From the NCBI GenBank assembly GCA_023138875.1, contig JAGLOO010000031.1:1-64000 (forward strand): DNA of 64,000 bases, written 5' to 3'. The position numbers and the translations under genes are program-made. The notes beneath the pieces were generated by a model. The model was not told where the DNA came from, did not search any database, and worked only from the letters and a program-made list of their open reading frames with translations. Origin of the DNA: Bacteroidales bacterium (GTDB lineage: Bacteria > Bacteroidota > Bacteroidia > Bacteroidales > GCA-2748055). How positions within the stretch are numbered: the stretch's first letter is position 1; each line of letters begins with the position of its first letter. Below, one piece after another: positions 10,673-19,800 of the stretch.

Positions 10673-11107
10673 ATGACACATGAATATGAAATCGTGATGG
10701 TTGAAGACAATCCCAATGACGCCGAATTAATGATTCGCTCTTTAAACAAGCATCAGGTAGTTAACAGATTGATTGTACTCGAAGATGGTGAGCAGGCACT
10801 GAACTATTTTTTTTGCCGGGGTAAATATTCAGGTTGCGAATCAGCCAGATCGCCAAAGGTAGTATTTTTGGATTTCAAACTGCCGAAAGTAGACGGGCTG
10901 GAAGTATTAAGGCAACTGAAGTCGAATGAACAGACCAAGAAAATCCCAATCGTAATTGTGTCTTCTTCCAGCCAGGACACGGATATTGAGGCTGCATACA
11001 ATCTGGGAGCCAACAGCTACGTTGTAAAACCTGTTGAATTTGCTCAATTCAGGGAGAGGATTAATCAGTTAGGTTTTTATTGGTTAGTGATCAACGAATA
11101 TCGATGA
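10673..11107 (+). CDS. Rcp1-type single-domain response regulator
   Basis: 144 residues, a lone receiver domain of the type known from cyanobacterial phytochrome partner Rcp1. The acidic pair lies in MVEDNPNDAEL, the phospho-acceptor is Asp67 in VVFLDFKLPKVDG, and the conserved Ser and Lys-Pro lie in IVSSSS and VVKPVEF. The long insert after the third strand (CRGKYSGCESARSPK) is typical of the subfamily. Only two bases separate it from the propeller kinase, so the two are almost certainly co-translated partners. There is no output domain; it may pass the signal on by protein binding or phosphotransfer. Confidence 0.93.
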   Translation: MTHEYEIVMVEDNPNDAELMIRSLNKHQVVNRLIVLEDGEQALNYFFCRGKYSGCESARSPKVVFLDFKLPKVDGLEVLRQLKSNEQTKKIPIVIVSSSSQDTDIEAAYNLGANSYVVKPVEFAQFRERINQLGFYWLVINEYR

Positions 11108-11268
11108 TAAGCCATCGCCTGCGCCCTGGATAATTATTAAATGTATTAGCTATATAGTTGCATATCAGTACATATATGTTGTATATTAGGAATTGTTACC
11201 GATGAAATAGTTTTCGCAGCCTCTTTTTTGCAGAATAGTATTTTTTGCTTGTCAAATTTTCATTTGCT

Positions 11269-11385
11269 ATGAAGAATCAAGGCAAATTAATTGTATTCAG
11301 GATCGACAACCAGCAATTTGCATTGCACCTTCCCATTGTTGAAAGAATTGTCCGTTTGTACCGGACACTTAATGAGTTACCTTAA
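11269..11385 (+). pseudogene. CheW-like N-terminal remnant
   Basis: A short frame of 38 codons starts at ATG 11269 and ends at TAA 11383-11385. It contains KLIVFRIDNQQFALHLPIVE followed by RIVR. This matches the conserved start of CheW-domain adaptor proteins (form: FRLDGQ-YALPL-AVERVVR). A complete CheW is about 150 residues, so only about a quarter remains, and the reading frame runs directly into a fragment of a histidine kinase. I infer a deletion that fused a cheW-like gene to a kinase gene. It could be translated as a short peptide but would not fold as CheW. Confidence 0.7.
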
Positions 11386-11925
11386 AAATGTAAGAAATGG
11401 AAACGGAAAAGAAAATACTATTACTGATTTGCTTGATTTTTCCCGTATTGGACGCCAGGAAGTAAAAACGGTTGAAATAGATATGAGAAAACTTGCACAT
11501 GAGGTTTTTGATGAACTACGGCAAGTATATCCAAAACCTAATATTGAACTCAAACTTGGAGATATTCCACCAATTACCGGCGATAGAAACCTGATACGCT
11601 TCGTGTTTACAAACCTGATCTCAAATGCCATAAAATTTTCGGGGCACAAAAAGTTACGGAGATAGAGATAGGTTTCATGGAAAAGAACAAGAAACCTCAA
11701 TATTATGTAAAAGATAATGGCATAGGTCTCGATATGGACTACGTCGATAAAATTTTTGGGGTGTTTCAAAGGCTTCATTCTTCCGGAGAATTTGAAGGAA
11801 CAGGGGTGGGCCTGGCAATAGTTCAGAAAATAATTCATAAACATGGTAGGGAAGTAATGGCAGAGGGAGAAATGGATAAAGGTGCAGCTTTTTATTTTTC
11901 TTTACCAGCAACAGGAAAAAAATGA
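11386..11925 (+). pseudogene. Frameshifted C-terminal half of a histidine kinase (HisKA end-HATPase)
   Basis: Kinase sequence begins abruptly after the CheW remnant. The first part, in one frame, contains DLLDFSRIGRQEVKT and NLISNAIKF. After about position 11,640 the homology continues in another frame ([10 protein letters not shown], then [26 protein letters not shown] and the closing FYFSLP). One base is missing, most simply from the GGGG run near 11,640. The phosphoacceptor histidine and all sensor domains are absent. The tail matches the C-termini of the three kinases between 16,802 and 27,658, so this is a decayed copy of that family. A sequencing error could explain the frameshift but not the missing front half. 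Confidence 0.8.
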
Positions 11926-11944
11926 GTAAATGTTAACATTAAAT

Positions 11945-11948
11945 GGAG
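11945..11948 (+). promoter_or_regulatory. Shine-Dalgarno site deciding the mtaC-like start
   Basis: GGAG lies 5 bases before ATG 11954. This favours 11954 over an in-frame start 24 bases upstream, which would overlap the end of the kinase remnant region and add a non-conserved octapeptide. Confidence 0.55.
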
Positions 11949-11953
11949 AAATA

Positions 11954-12697
11954 ATGAAAACAAAAACTTCAAGCATTTTTACCCGATTCGACATCAATCT
12001 TGAGGTTGAAAAGCAGAAGGTAAGAAAGGTTTCCACGGATGAATTATTGCAAGAAGTAGCTGATTGCGTTGCTGAAGGAGATGATGACGAAATCGAAAAT
12101 ATTGTAAAAAATGTCCTGAAAACCAAAAGTCCAGTTAAAGTTATTGATGAAGGTTTGATCCCTGGCATGAATGAGGTTACCCGCCTGTGGGATGAAGGTG
12201 TATATTTTCTTCCACAGGTTATTCTCTCATCAGACACCATGATCGCGGGAATTGCCTTATGCGAAAAACGTATGGGAAAATTAATGGAAAAAAAAGGCAA
12301 GGTCGTTACCCACACTGCTGAAGGTGATATTCACGATATAGGACAGGTAATTGTTAATGCACTTTTGAATGCCGCCGGTTTTGAAGTAATCAATCTTGGA
12401 GCAGATGTACCGGTTGATGAAGTGGTTAAGGCTTGCAAGCTCCACAATCCCGTGATGCTGACAGGAACAGCATTGATGACAACTACGATGACTGCGTTTC
12501 CAAAGATTGCGGCAGAATTGAAAGAGTTAGGTCTGAATATACCGTTTGTTTGTGGCGGAGGCGCTGTAAGCGAGGAATATGTAATAAGTTTTGATTATGG
12601 TGTTTGGGGGAAAGAAGCCAGTCAGGCATCAGCTATGGCGGAAGATGCTCTTAAGGGTCTTAGTTGGCAAGAGATACGTAATAAATGGAATGGTTAG
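11954..12697 (+). CDS. mtaC: Methanol-type corrinoid protein (MtaC-like)
   Basis: 247 residues, cytoplasmic. The N-terminal helical cap (about 20-105; ELLQEVADCVAEGD and LIPGMNEVTRLWDEG) is the B12-binding_2 domain. The Rossmann domain (about 110-235) carries the cobalt-ligand motif GDIHDIG with His127, then the TGTALMTTT and FVCGGGAVS loops that hold the nucleotide tail. In this family the cobalt(I) corrinoid accepts a methyl group from the MtaB subunit. The length and the partner genes (mtaB-like 69 bases downstream, RamA-like activator after it) support a methanol-type protein rather than MetH or the methylamine MtmC/MttC group. Substrate is inferred from MtaB. Such systems are known from methanogens and acetogens and are rare in Bacteroidota. 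Confidence 0.9.
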   Translation: MKTKTSSIFTRFDINLEVEKQKVRKVSTDELLQEVADCVAEGDDDEIENIVKNVLKTKSPVKVIDEGLIPGMNEVTRLWDEGVYFLPQVILSSDTMIAGIALCEKRMGKLMEKKGKVVTHTAEGDIHDIGQVIVNALLNAAGFEVINLGADVPVDEVVKACKLHNPVMLTGTALMTTTMTAFPKIAAELKELGLNIPFVCGGGAVSEEYVISFDYGVWGKEASQASAMAEDALKGLSWQEIRNKWNG

Positions 12698-12752
12698 ATT
12701 AATGATTAAATGGTAAAATGGACATAAACACATTTACGCATTTAAATTAAAG

Positions 12753-12759
12753 AAAGGAG
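12753..12759 (+). promoter_or_regulatory. Shine-Dalgarno site of the mtaB-like gene
   Basis: AAAGGAG sits 7 bases before ATG 12767, a textbook ribosome binding site. Most genes elsewhere in this window lack one, as is usual in Bacteroidota. Confidence 0.6.
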
Positions 12760-12766
12760 TACAAAT

Positions 12767-14134
12767 ATGAAACTTACAAGTTCAATGGCATATAAAAACC
12801 CGCAAGAAATTATGTTTGGAAAAGCCATAAAACCTGTTATTACCAAACGTGGGCTTAAAATTGGAGGTGGTAATGTAATTCCTGAAATTGTTCCTCATCC
12901 CAGGCCGGGCAGAGAGAAAGATAAAGGAACCTTAATCCGGGAATTTGAACGTGCTAACGACGATGCTTTAGAGCGATGTGTTAACGTGGGGCATCCTTAT
13001 CTCGTGATAGAAAATGAACATATTTACCAGATGACAAATAATCCCTCCTGGGGAGGAGAAATTGCAGCCCAAACAGCCCACCAGATGGACGAATACAAAG
13101 ATAAGTACGGGCTTATTGCAGCATACCGTTCCACAATCGCAGACATTCGCAAGCCTGATATTGTAAATATGAGAGACTCCGATCAAACCCGAAAAGTATT
13201 TGAATCATTCAACGAATGCGCCAGACATTCAGATATTGTTTCAATTGAATCCATGGGTGGCAAAGAAATCTTTGACTATTCCATTATCCGAAACGATATT
13301 ACAGGAATGCTTTTCGCTCAGGCAATACTTGGAGGACGTGATGTAGAATGGATATGGAAACAGATTGTTAAAATAGCCAAAAAACACAACTGCATACCAG
13401 GCGGAGATACAGATTGTGCTCAGGCAAATACAGCAATGTTTATGGCAGGAGGTTTTCTCTCCAAAAATATCCCGCATACTCTCGCTGCTCTTTGCAGGGC
13501 TATAAGTGCCGGCCGGACCCTCGTTGCATATGAATGCGGTGCAACAGGCCCGGGCAAAGACTGCGCCTATGAAAATCCCATTATCAAAGCCATTACAGGA
13601 ATTCCTATCGCCACGGAGGGTAAAACCAGTGCATGTGCTCACTCTGCTCTTTGTGGTAATGTTATTGCTGCCGTGTGCGATCTCTGGTCTAACGAAGCAG
13701 TTGAATTCCACGATATGTTCGGTGGTTCCAGCGCTGCAGTGTTTACAGAGATTCTCGGATATGACGCAGCACTTATGAATGCATCTGTAGAGTTGGGATA
13801 CCAGAAGCAATTCCAGGCTTGCCTGATTGCATCCGACCGTTACCGCGATCCCCAGGCTTTTATTTTATGTCCTGACAATGCCTGGACTATCGGTAAAGCT
13901 ATCACAGATAACAGCGAAAGCTGTTTTACACGTGCCCGGGCTGCAGCTCTCAAATGTGGCGAATTAATACTTGGCGATCCAAAAATGATGCTAACTGCCT
14001 TTGAAAATAAATCACTATTGGACTATTTGAAGGAACTGGATTCTCTTCCGGATAATGAGGGCGACTTCATTGATATATGTTTAAAAAAATATAGTAAAGT
14101 AAAAGGATTTAATCCGGCTTCGTATGGATTTTAA
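12767..14134 (+). CDS. mtaB: Methanol:corrinoid methyltransferase (MtaB-like)
   Basis: 455 residues, the usual MtaB length. MtaB binds methanol at a zinc site and transfers its methyl group to the MtaC corrinoid. The ligands of Methanosarcina barkeri MtaB are Glu164, Cys220 and Cys269. Here Glu161 (VSIESMGGKE), Cys217 (GGDTDCAQANTAM) and Cys266 (GPGKDCAYENP) have exactly the same spacings (56 and 49 residues). The segments AYECGATGPGKDC and TEGKTSACAH also look family-specific. There is no in-frame TAG, unlike the pyrrolysine methylamine methyltransferases. The gene lies 69 bases after mtaC and 14 bases before the RamA-like gene. The substrate could still be another methylated alcohol or a methoxylated compound. 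Confidence 0.9.
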   Translation: MKLTSSMAYKNPQEIMFGKAIKPVITKRGLKIGGGNVIPEIVPHPRPGREKDKGTLIREFERANDDALERCVNVGHPYLVIENEHIYQMTNNPSWGGEIAAQTAHQMDEYKDKYGLIAAYRSTIADIRKPDIVNMRDSDQTRKVFESFNECARHSDIVSIESMGGKEIFDYSIIRNDITGMLFAQAILGGRDVEWIWKQIVKIAKKHNCIPGGDTDCAQANTAMFMAGGFLSKNIPHTLAALCRAISAGRTLVAYECGATGPGKDCAYENPIIKAITGIPIATEGKTSACAHSALCGNVIAAVCDLWSNEAVEFHDMFGGSSAAVFTEILGYDAALMNASVELGYQKQFQACLIASDRYRDPQAFILCPDNAWTIGKAITDNSESCFTRARAAALKCGELILGDPKMMLTAFENKSLLDYLKELDSLPDNEGDFIDICLKKYSKVKGFNPASYGF

Positions 14135-14148
14135 CCAAACCAGCTATT

Positions 14149-15795
14149 ATGACCCGATTAGGAATAGCAATAGATATAGGAACCAGCGGTATTCGCGCGC
14201 AAGCTATTAATTTGGCTTCGGGAGAAATTATTTCAACCGCTATTACCACATACCATCCTATACCTGGCGGGAATATCATAGATCATCTCCATTTTGCTTT
14301 GGAAATGGGAGTTGAAACAGCACAAAGTATGCTGGTCAATGCTGTCAATAAAGTTATAAATGAACTGCATGTGCAGACAAAAGATGTTGAGCGAATCGGG
14401 TTATGTGGTAATACTGTCCAGCTTTCTCTATTTCAAGGTATGGAAATCCGTGATTTGGCTTATACCGGAAAACGGAAGCTTGAGTCACTCGGTGTAGTTC
14501 CGCCAAAAAGAGATGCTGCAATTATAATAGCACGGGATATTGCAGAATTGGATTTGCCCGGGAGGTGTGAAGTAATCATTCCCCCCGCCATTAAACATGA
14601 AATCGGAGCAGATGCCCTCGCTATGATAATTCAAAGTGGAATACTTGAAAAAAACGAGACTTCTTTGGTAACTGATTATGGAACAAATGCTGAAATGGCA
14701 CTTTTTCACGAGGGACGTATTATCACCGGTTCCACAGCAGCAGGCCCCGCTCTCGAAGGACAGCAAATATCTTGTGGAATGCTTGCTGTTCCCGGTTCTA
14801 TTTCAGATATAGAATCTATTATTTCCGGTCATAGGGTTAAAGTATTGAATTCCCAAATGATACCTGTTGAGGGCTATACTGTTAATATTAATAATGGCAA
14901 TATTATCGACAAAATTAATAATTCACATCCGTTAGGGATTACAGGAACAGGAACAATTGCTATTATTGATCAGGCAATAGAAGCAAATATTATTACTATT
15001 CCACGTATTAATACTGATGATGCTAAGCTGCATTTTGGTGAAAATATTTATTTTACAGAACATGATCTTTTTGAAGCAGGAAAAGCTATTGGAGCGATAC
15101 GAACTGGTCACATAAGCCTTTGTCAGGAAGCCGGCATTGCTTTAAAAGATATCAGAAGCGTTTACATGTCAGGTGCTACAGGAACTTATGTGGATGCGAT
15201 AAAAGCACAAAAACTCGGGATGATCCCTTCACATGTAAAAACCGTTTATCAGATTGGGAACACTTCTCTTGCAATGGCAGTAGATTTAGTCAGGGATCCG
15301 AAAAATCTGGATATAATGGCCAATATCGCGAACAAACTCAGGAAAACCTATTACATGTTTGCTTCTTCCGAAACCTTTAAAAAAGTCTATATGTTGGAAA
15401 TCGCATTTTGGACAGAAGGTATGCCCATGTCACTTTACCGAAAATTCCTAAAAAGGTACGGCCTTAGCGATTTACTACCGGTAGAAAAAAAACCGAAAGT
15501 TATTCGCACTGTAAACCGTGATATCAAAGACCTTGGGCGGATGGGATTAACTATCATCCCGAAGATTGGTAGAACTACACAAGCAAAATTTAAAGGCTGT
15601 AGCTTATTAATGAAATGTATTGAAGAGTGTCCGGAAAATGCTATTTCAATCATCGGGGATACAAAACCTGCAACATTTGCCTTAGATCAATCCTTATGCA
15701 TTGGCATGGCCTGCAAACGTTGCGAACGGGTATGCCCGGAAAAGGTATTTAAGCTGAAAGATTTTTTTGTAAGACAAAATAAAAATGAAATGTAA
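14149..15795 (+). CDS. ramA: RamA-like corrinoid protein reductive activase
   Basis: 548 residues. The body is an ASKHA-fold ATPase of the DUF4445/RamA kind: AIDIGTSGIRAQAINL (11-20 region of the phosphate-1 loop), LVTDYGTNAEMAL (phosphate-2) and MSGATGTYVDA (adenosine). A C-terminal ferredoxin-like domain (about 480-535) holds Cys484, 490 and 494, then Cys517, 522, 525 and 529. RamA uses ATP and its iron-sulfur clusters to reduce accidentally oxidised cobalt(II) back to cobalt(I). Size and domain order fit methanogen RamA. The first cluster motif has Leu where the second of four cysteines normally sits, so that cluster may be [3Fe-4S], have another ligand, or be lost. The stop overlaps the next start (TAATG), which indicates translational coupling. 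Confidence 0.88.
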   Translation: MTRLGIAIDIGTSGIRAQAINLASGEIISTAITTYHPIPGGNIIDHLHFALEMGVETAQSMLVNAVNKVINELHVQTKDVERIGLCGNTVQLSLFQGMEIRDLAYTGKRKLESLGVVPPKRDAAIIIARDIAELDLPGRCEVIIPPAIKHEIGADALAMIIQSGILEKNETSLVTDYGTNAEMALFHEGRIITGSTAAGPALEGQQISCGMLAVPGSISDIESIISGHRVKVLNSQMIPVEGYTVNINNGNIIDKINNSHPLGITGTGTIAIIDQAIEANIITIPRINTDDAKLHFGENIYFTEHDLFEAGKAIGAIRTGHISLCQEAGIALKDIRSVYMSGATGTYVDAIKAQKLGMIPSHVKTVYQIGNTSLAMAVDLVRDPKNLDIMANIANKLRKTYYMFASSETFKKVYMLEIAFWTEGMPMSLYRKFLKRYGLSDLLPVEKKPKVIRTVNRDIKDLGRMGLTIIPKIGRTTQAKFKGCSLLMKCIEECPENAISIIGDTKPATFALDQSLCIGMACKRCERVCPEKVFKLKDFFVRQNKNEM

Positions 15796-16559
15796 TGGCA
15801 GTACTTGGTATCATTACTTGTGAAATTCTGGAGAATGAATTTGCTTATCTGCTTGGGAAAGACCAGGAAGTGGCCAAAATTACGATTTTGGAAGATTCCA
15901 AATCTGCCCGTCTGATCAAATTGCTTGAGTTAAAAGGAGTTAAAAATTTGCACCAAATCCCGCATATATCAAGTTTTTCGCCCAAACCTTCAGAGCATTT
16001 AGAGGTATTGGTACGTGTACTGGAAGTGGCACTTCACAGAAAGAAACATATATTGCAAAAAGGGATTGTTAGTGCTGCCCGGGAAATGAACCGCTATGTT
16101 GATGCATTCCTTCTGGGATATGGATTGTGTGGCAATGCCCTCAGAAATCCTATAGAACTGCTTGATGTTGATGTTCCTGTTTTTTACCCTGTTGACGATG
16201 ATCATCCGGTTGATGATTGTGTTAGTATGATTATGGGAGGAAGAGATTGTTACTATGCCGAACAATGCAGGATTCCGGGAACGTATTTTATGACACCCGG
16301 CTGGACTTATCATTGGAAAAGTATGTTTGGCCATAATCCCTGCAATATAGATTCTGATATACTAAAACGTGTTTTTAAAAAATATAAACGTTCCCTTTTG
16401 GTTTTGACACCTGTAATGCCTGAAGATGAAATGAAACAGAATACAGAGGAATTTGATAAGCTCTTAAAGCTTCAGGTTGAGGAACATAAAGGAACAATTG
16501 AAATTTTGAATACAGCCTGGAAAAAGGCAAAATCATTTATAAAGACTAAGATAGAATGA
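15795..16559 (+). CDS. DUF1638 protein linked to corrinoid methyltransferases
   Basis: 254 residues, soluble. The LLGYGLCGNAL, DDCVSMIMGGRDCYY and YFMTPGWT segments match my memory of the DUF1638 family, whose genes often neighbour corrinoid methyltransferases in methanogens and anaerobic bacteria. Biochemical function is unknown to me. The conserved Cys and His residues (GLCGN, DDHPVDDC, AEQCRIPGT) could bind a metal or cofactor. Its start overlaps the RamA-like stop, so it is the last gene of a mtaC-mtaB-ramA-DUF1638 operon. A role in corrinoid handling or methyltransferase maturation is an inference from position only. Confidence 0.85.
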   Translation: MAVLGIITCEILENEFAYLLGKDQEVAKITILEDSKSARLIKLLELKGVKNLHQIPHISSFSPKPSEHLEVLVRVLEVALHRKKHILQKGIVSAAREMNRYVDAFLLGYGLCGNALRNPIELLDVDVPVFYPVDDDHPVDDCVSMIMGGRDCYYAEQCRIPGTYFMTPGWTYHWKSMFGHNPCNIDSDILKRVFKKYKRSLLVLTPVMPEDEMKQNTEEFDKLLKLQVEEHKGTIEILNTAWKKAKSFIKTKIE

Positions 16560-16629
16560 TTTATATATTGGTTCTGCCACGAATTTATTGGGAAAGGACA
16601 GACGGAAGAAGAAAGAAAAAAGACGGGAG

Positions 16630-16727
16630 TCGGAAGTCCGAAGATAGAAGTTGTTTTAAAAGGAATTATTAATATGAGAAACAGCTATGAAATTAAATAT
16701 TAACTGAGGATAGGGCCGGACTTCCGA
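16630..16727. repeat. 11-bp inverted repeat in the intergenic region before the giant kinase
   Basis: The arm at 16630-16640 (TCGGAAGTCCG) is the exact reverse complement of 16717-16727 (CGGACTTCCGA), 76 bases apart. The left arm follows a purine-rich stretch (GACGGAAGAAGAAAG type). The 242-base gap between the DUF1638 gene and the giant kinase holds no other recognised element except the ribosome binding site at 16788. The distance between arms is long for an intrinsic terminator, and no U-tract follows. It could be a regulator-binding pair, an mRNA fold, or a remnant repeat. Confidence 0.55.
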
Positions 16728-16787
16728 GTTCAACAGTCTTATCCACTAAAAAAGGTCGTTTCTTTATATTAATGTGATTCTATTATT

Positions 16788-16794
16788 AAGGAGG
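16788..16794 (+). promoter_or_regulatory. Strong Shine-Dalgarno site of the giant kinase gene
   Basis: AAGGAGG ends 7 bases before ATG 16802. It is complementary to the canonical 16S anti-SD core and fixes the start of the 2,150-residue protein. Confidence 0.65.
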
Positions 16795-16801
16795 AAAAAT
16801 A

Positions 16802-19800
16802 ATGAAAATCACTAAAAAAGAACTGGAATCCCTGCCCTGTATCCACGAAGGAATTAATTCTTTGATTTATCGGCAGGATACGACTGAATATGGGAAATCA
16901 GTTGTTATTAAGATTTTAAAGCAGGAAAATCCGGTGCCTGAGGAAATTTCCAGGTTCGTTAATGAGTTTGAAATAATTAAGGATATTGATATTCCGGGAA
17001 TCCGGGCGGCATACGAAGTGGGAAAAATTGATGGAAAGCCGTTTATTATTCTTGAATATATTGAAGGATTAACCGTAAAGGAAGCATTTGTTAAACAAAC
17101 CAAAGGCCTTGAAGATATATTAACAGTAATGATATCTGCTACACAGTCATTAGTGGAAATACATCATCTTAAAATAATTCATAAAAACATCAACAGTAAT
17201 AATATACTCGTAAACCCCGGAGAACAAAAAGCAACTATCATTGATTTCAGTATTGCAACGAAAGCCGATTTCAAAAAAACCGGTCTTGTTAAACCAAAAG
17301 AGCCGGAAGGGATACTTCATTATAGTTCCCCGGAACAAACCGGCAGGATGGACCGCATTGTTGATTGGCGAACCGACTTTTACTCCATCGGTGTAGTATT
17401 TTATGAGATACTTACAGGGAAATTACCTTTTGAGACAACAGATGCATCTGAACTTGTCCATTTCCATATTGCCAAACATCCTGAGCCGGTAAGCAAGGTT
17501 AATCCTGATATTCCCGGGATTATTTCTGATATCGTCATGAAACTGATGGCAAAGAATGCCGAAGGCCGTTATCAATCAGCTTATGGCTTAAAATCAGATT
17601 TGGTAAACGGCCTGAATCAATTACAACAAACAGGTATGATTGAAGGGTTTGATTTAGCAGGGAAGGATTTTTCAGGCAGATTTCAGGTACCTCAGAAATT
17701 GTATGGCAGGGAACAGGAAATTCAAACCATAATCGAGGCATTTAACCGGATAAATAAAGGAACGAATGAAACCATTATGGTATCCGGCCTGCCCGGTGTG
17801 GGGAAATCTTCGCTTATCAGCGAAGCTAAAAAATATATAATTAAGAAGCGAGGCTGGTTCATATCAGGAAGTCACGACCAGTATCAAAGCAATATTCCTT
17901 ATTCAGCCCTGACTATGGCGTTTACCGGACTGGTTAACCGGATACTGGCCGATAGTGCACAGCAGCTATCTCAATGGAAAGAAAATATTATAAAAGCGGT
18001 AGGCACTAACGGACAACTGCTGATCGAAATGATTCCGGCTATGAAACTTATTATTGGTCCGCAGCCGCCTGTTCGGGAGATGAATCCCACGGAGGCACAA
18101 CACCGTTTTCATAATGTATTTCAGGATTTTATCAAAGCCATTGCTCAAAAAGAACATCCCCTGGTGTTGTTTATTGATAATTTGCAATGGGTAGATATTG
18201 CATCGGTAAATTTTATTAAATTTCTGATGACCGCCGCAGACAATCAATATTTATTATTCATAGGTGCATACCGCGATGATGAAACAGGGCCTGCTCATCC
18301 CCTGACAATGGCGGTTGAAAAAATGGGAAAAGCCAGGGCTGTTATCGACTCAATTCATCTGGAAAACATTAGCTCAGACACATTGAACCTTTTAATATCG
18401 AACTCCCTGCAATGTCAGCCGGATTATTCACAATGCTTATCGCGAATGATATATAAAAAAACCGGCGGGAATCCCTTTTTTGCTATCCGTTTTTTAATAT
18501 CACTGCATGAGGAAGGAGCACTCAGCTTTCATTTTGATAAGGGAAAATGGACGTGGGATGTTAGCCAAATCCGCAGAAAGAATATTACAGATGATATGGC
18601 TGCGTTTTTTGCACAAAAGATTGAGGAATTACCCGGAGACACGAAAAAAATACTAATAATTTCCGCTTGTATTGGAAATGCTTTTTCACTTAAAATGCTG
18701 GCAGATGTTGCAGGACAATCAGTAAGAGAAATATCTGATAGTCTTGGAAAAGCAGTTGAAGCTGGACTAATACAACCACTTGATGACAATTACAAGATGG
18801 TACTGATGATGAAAGAAGAACAGCATTCAGAAACAGAAATTAACTTCGAGTTTTCACATAAAAGAATTCGGGATGCTGCTGGTTCCATGATCTCGAAAAA
18901 ACAGAGGAGGTTGATTAATCTTACTATTGGAAGATTAAAATTAGAAAATACGAAAGAGAAAGAATTAGAGAAAAACATTTATGAAATTGCGGATCATTTT
19001 AATGAGGGTTTCCGGTACATTAAAGATGAAGAAGAGCAGCTCAGCCTGGCGAAATTAAACCTCATTGCCGGGCGAAAAGCGAAAAATGCAGCAGCATTTC
19101 AATCAGCAATCTGGTACCTGAGTATGGGTATTGGACTGCTGAAACCGGATAAATGGGTTCGTTACTATGAATTAGCATTAAAACTTTACCTGGAAGCTGT
19201 TGAAGCGGAATACCTTTGTTCAAATTTTGAGAGGGCAGAACTGTTATCCGGAGAAATCCTGCAGCATGCTAAGGAGCTTCCGGAAAAGATCAAAGTCTAT
19301 GAACTTAGTATTCTGTTTTACACAGCACAAAACCTGAATTCCGCGGCAATCGGTTCCGGACTTGAAGCCCTTGAAATTTTAGGAGTCTCTCTCCCAACAG
19401 AACCGGGGGAGATCAAGAGTTATATTGAGAAGTCTTACAACGAGCTGTCCGAAAAAGTCGAACCAATTGAAGATTTAGCCAGCTTACCAAAGATGCGCAA
19501 CACTCATCAATTGGCGGCAATGCGGATATTGATGAATATGGTAGCTCCGGTTCACAAGGCCAGGCTTGGGCTGTTGCCGGTGATTGTCCTCAAAATGGTT
19601 AGCATGTCTGTTAAACACGGAAACTCTCCCACAACAGCTTTTGTTTATGGAAGTTATGCGGCAATTTTAATCGATGTTTTCGAAGACATTGAGAAGGGTT
19701 ATCAGTTCGGCAAGTTGTCCATGAAAATGCTGGAGAAATTCGATACTACAGAACTCAGGGCGAAAGTTATTTTTATGTTCAACACTTTTGTAAAGCACTG

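Noticed and set aside
16630-16727. Rho-independent terminator after the mta operon
   Set aside because: The inverted-repeat arms are too far apart and no T-run follows the second arm.
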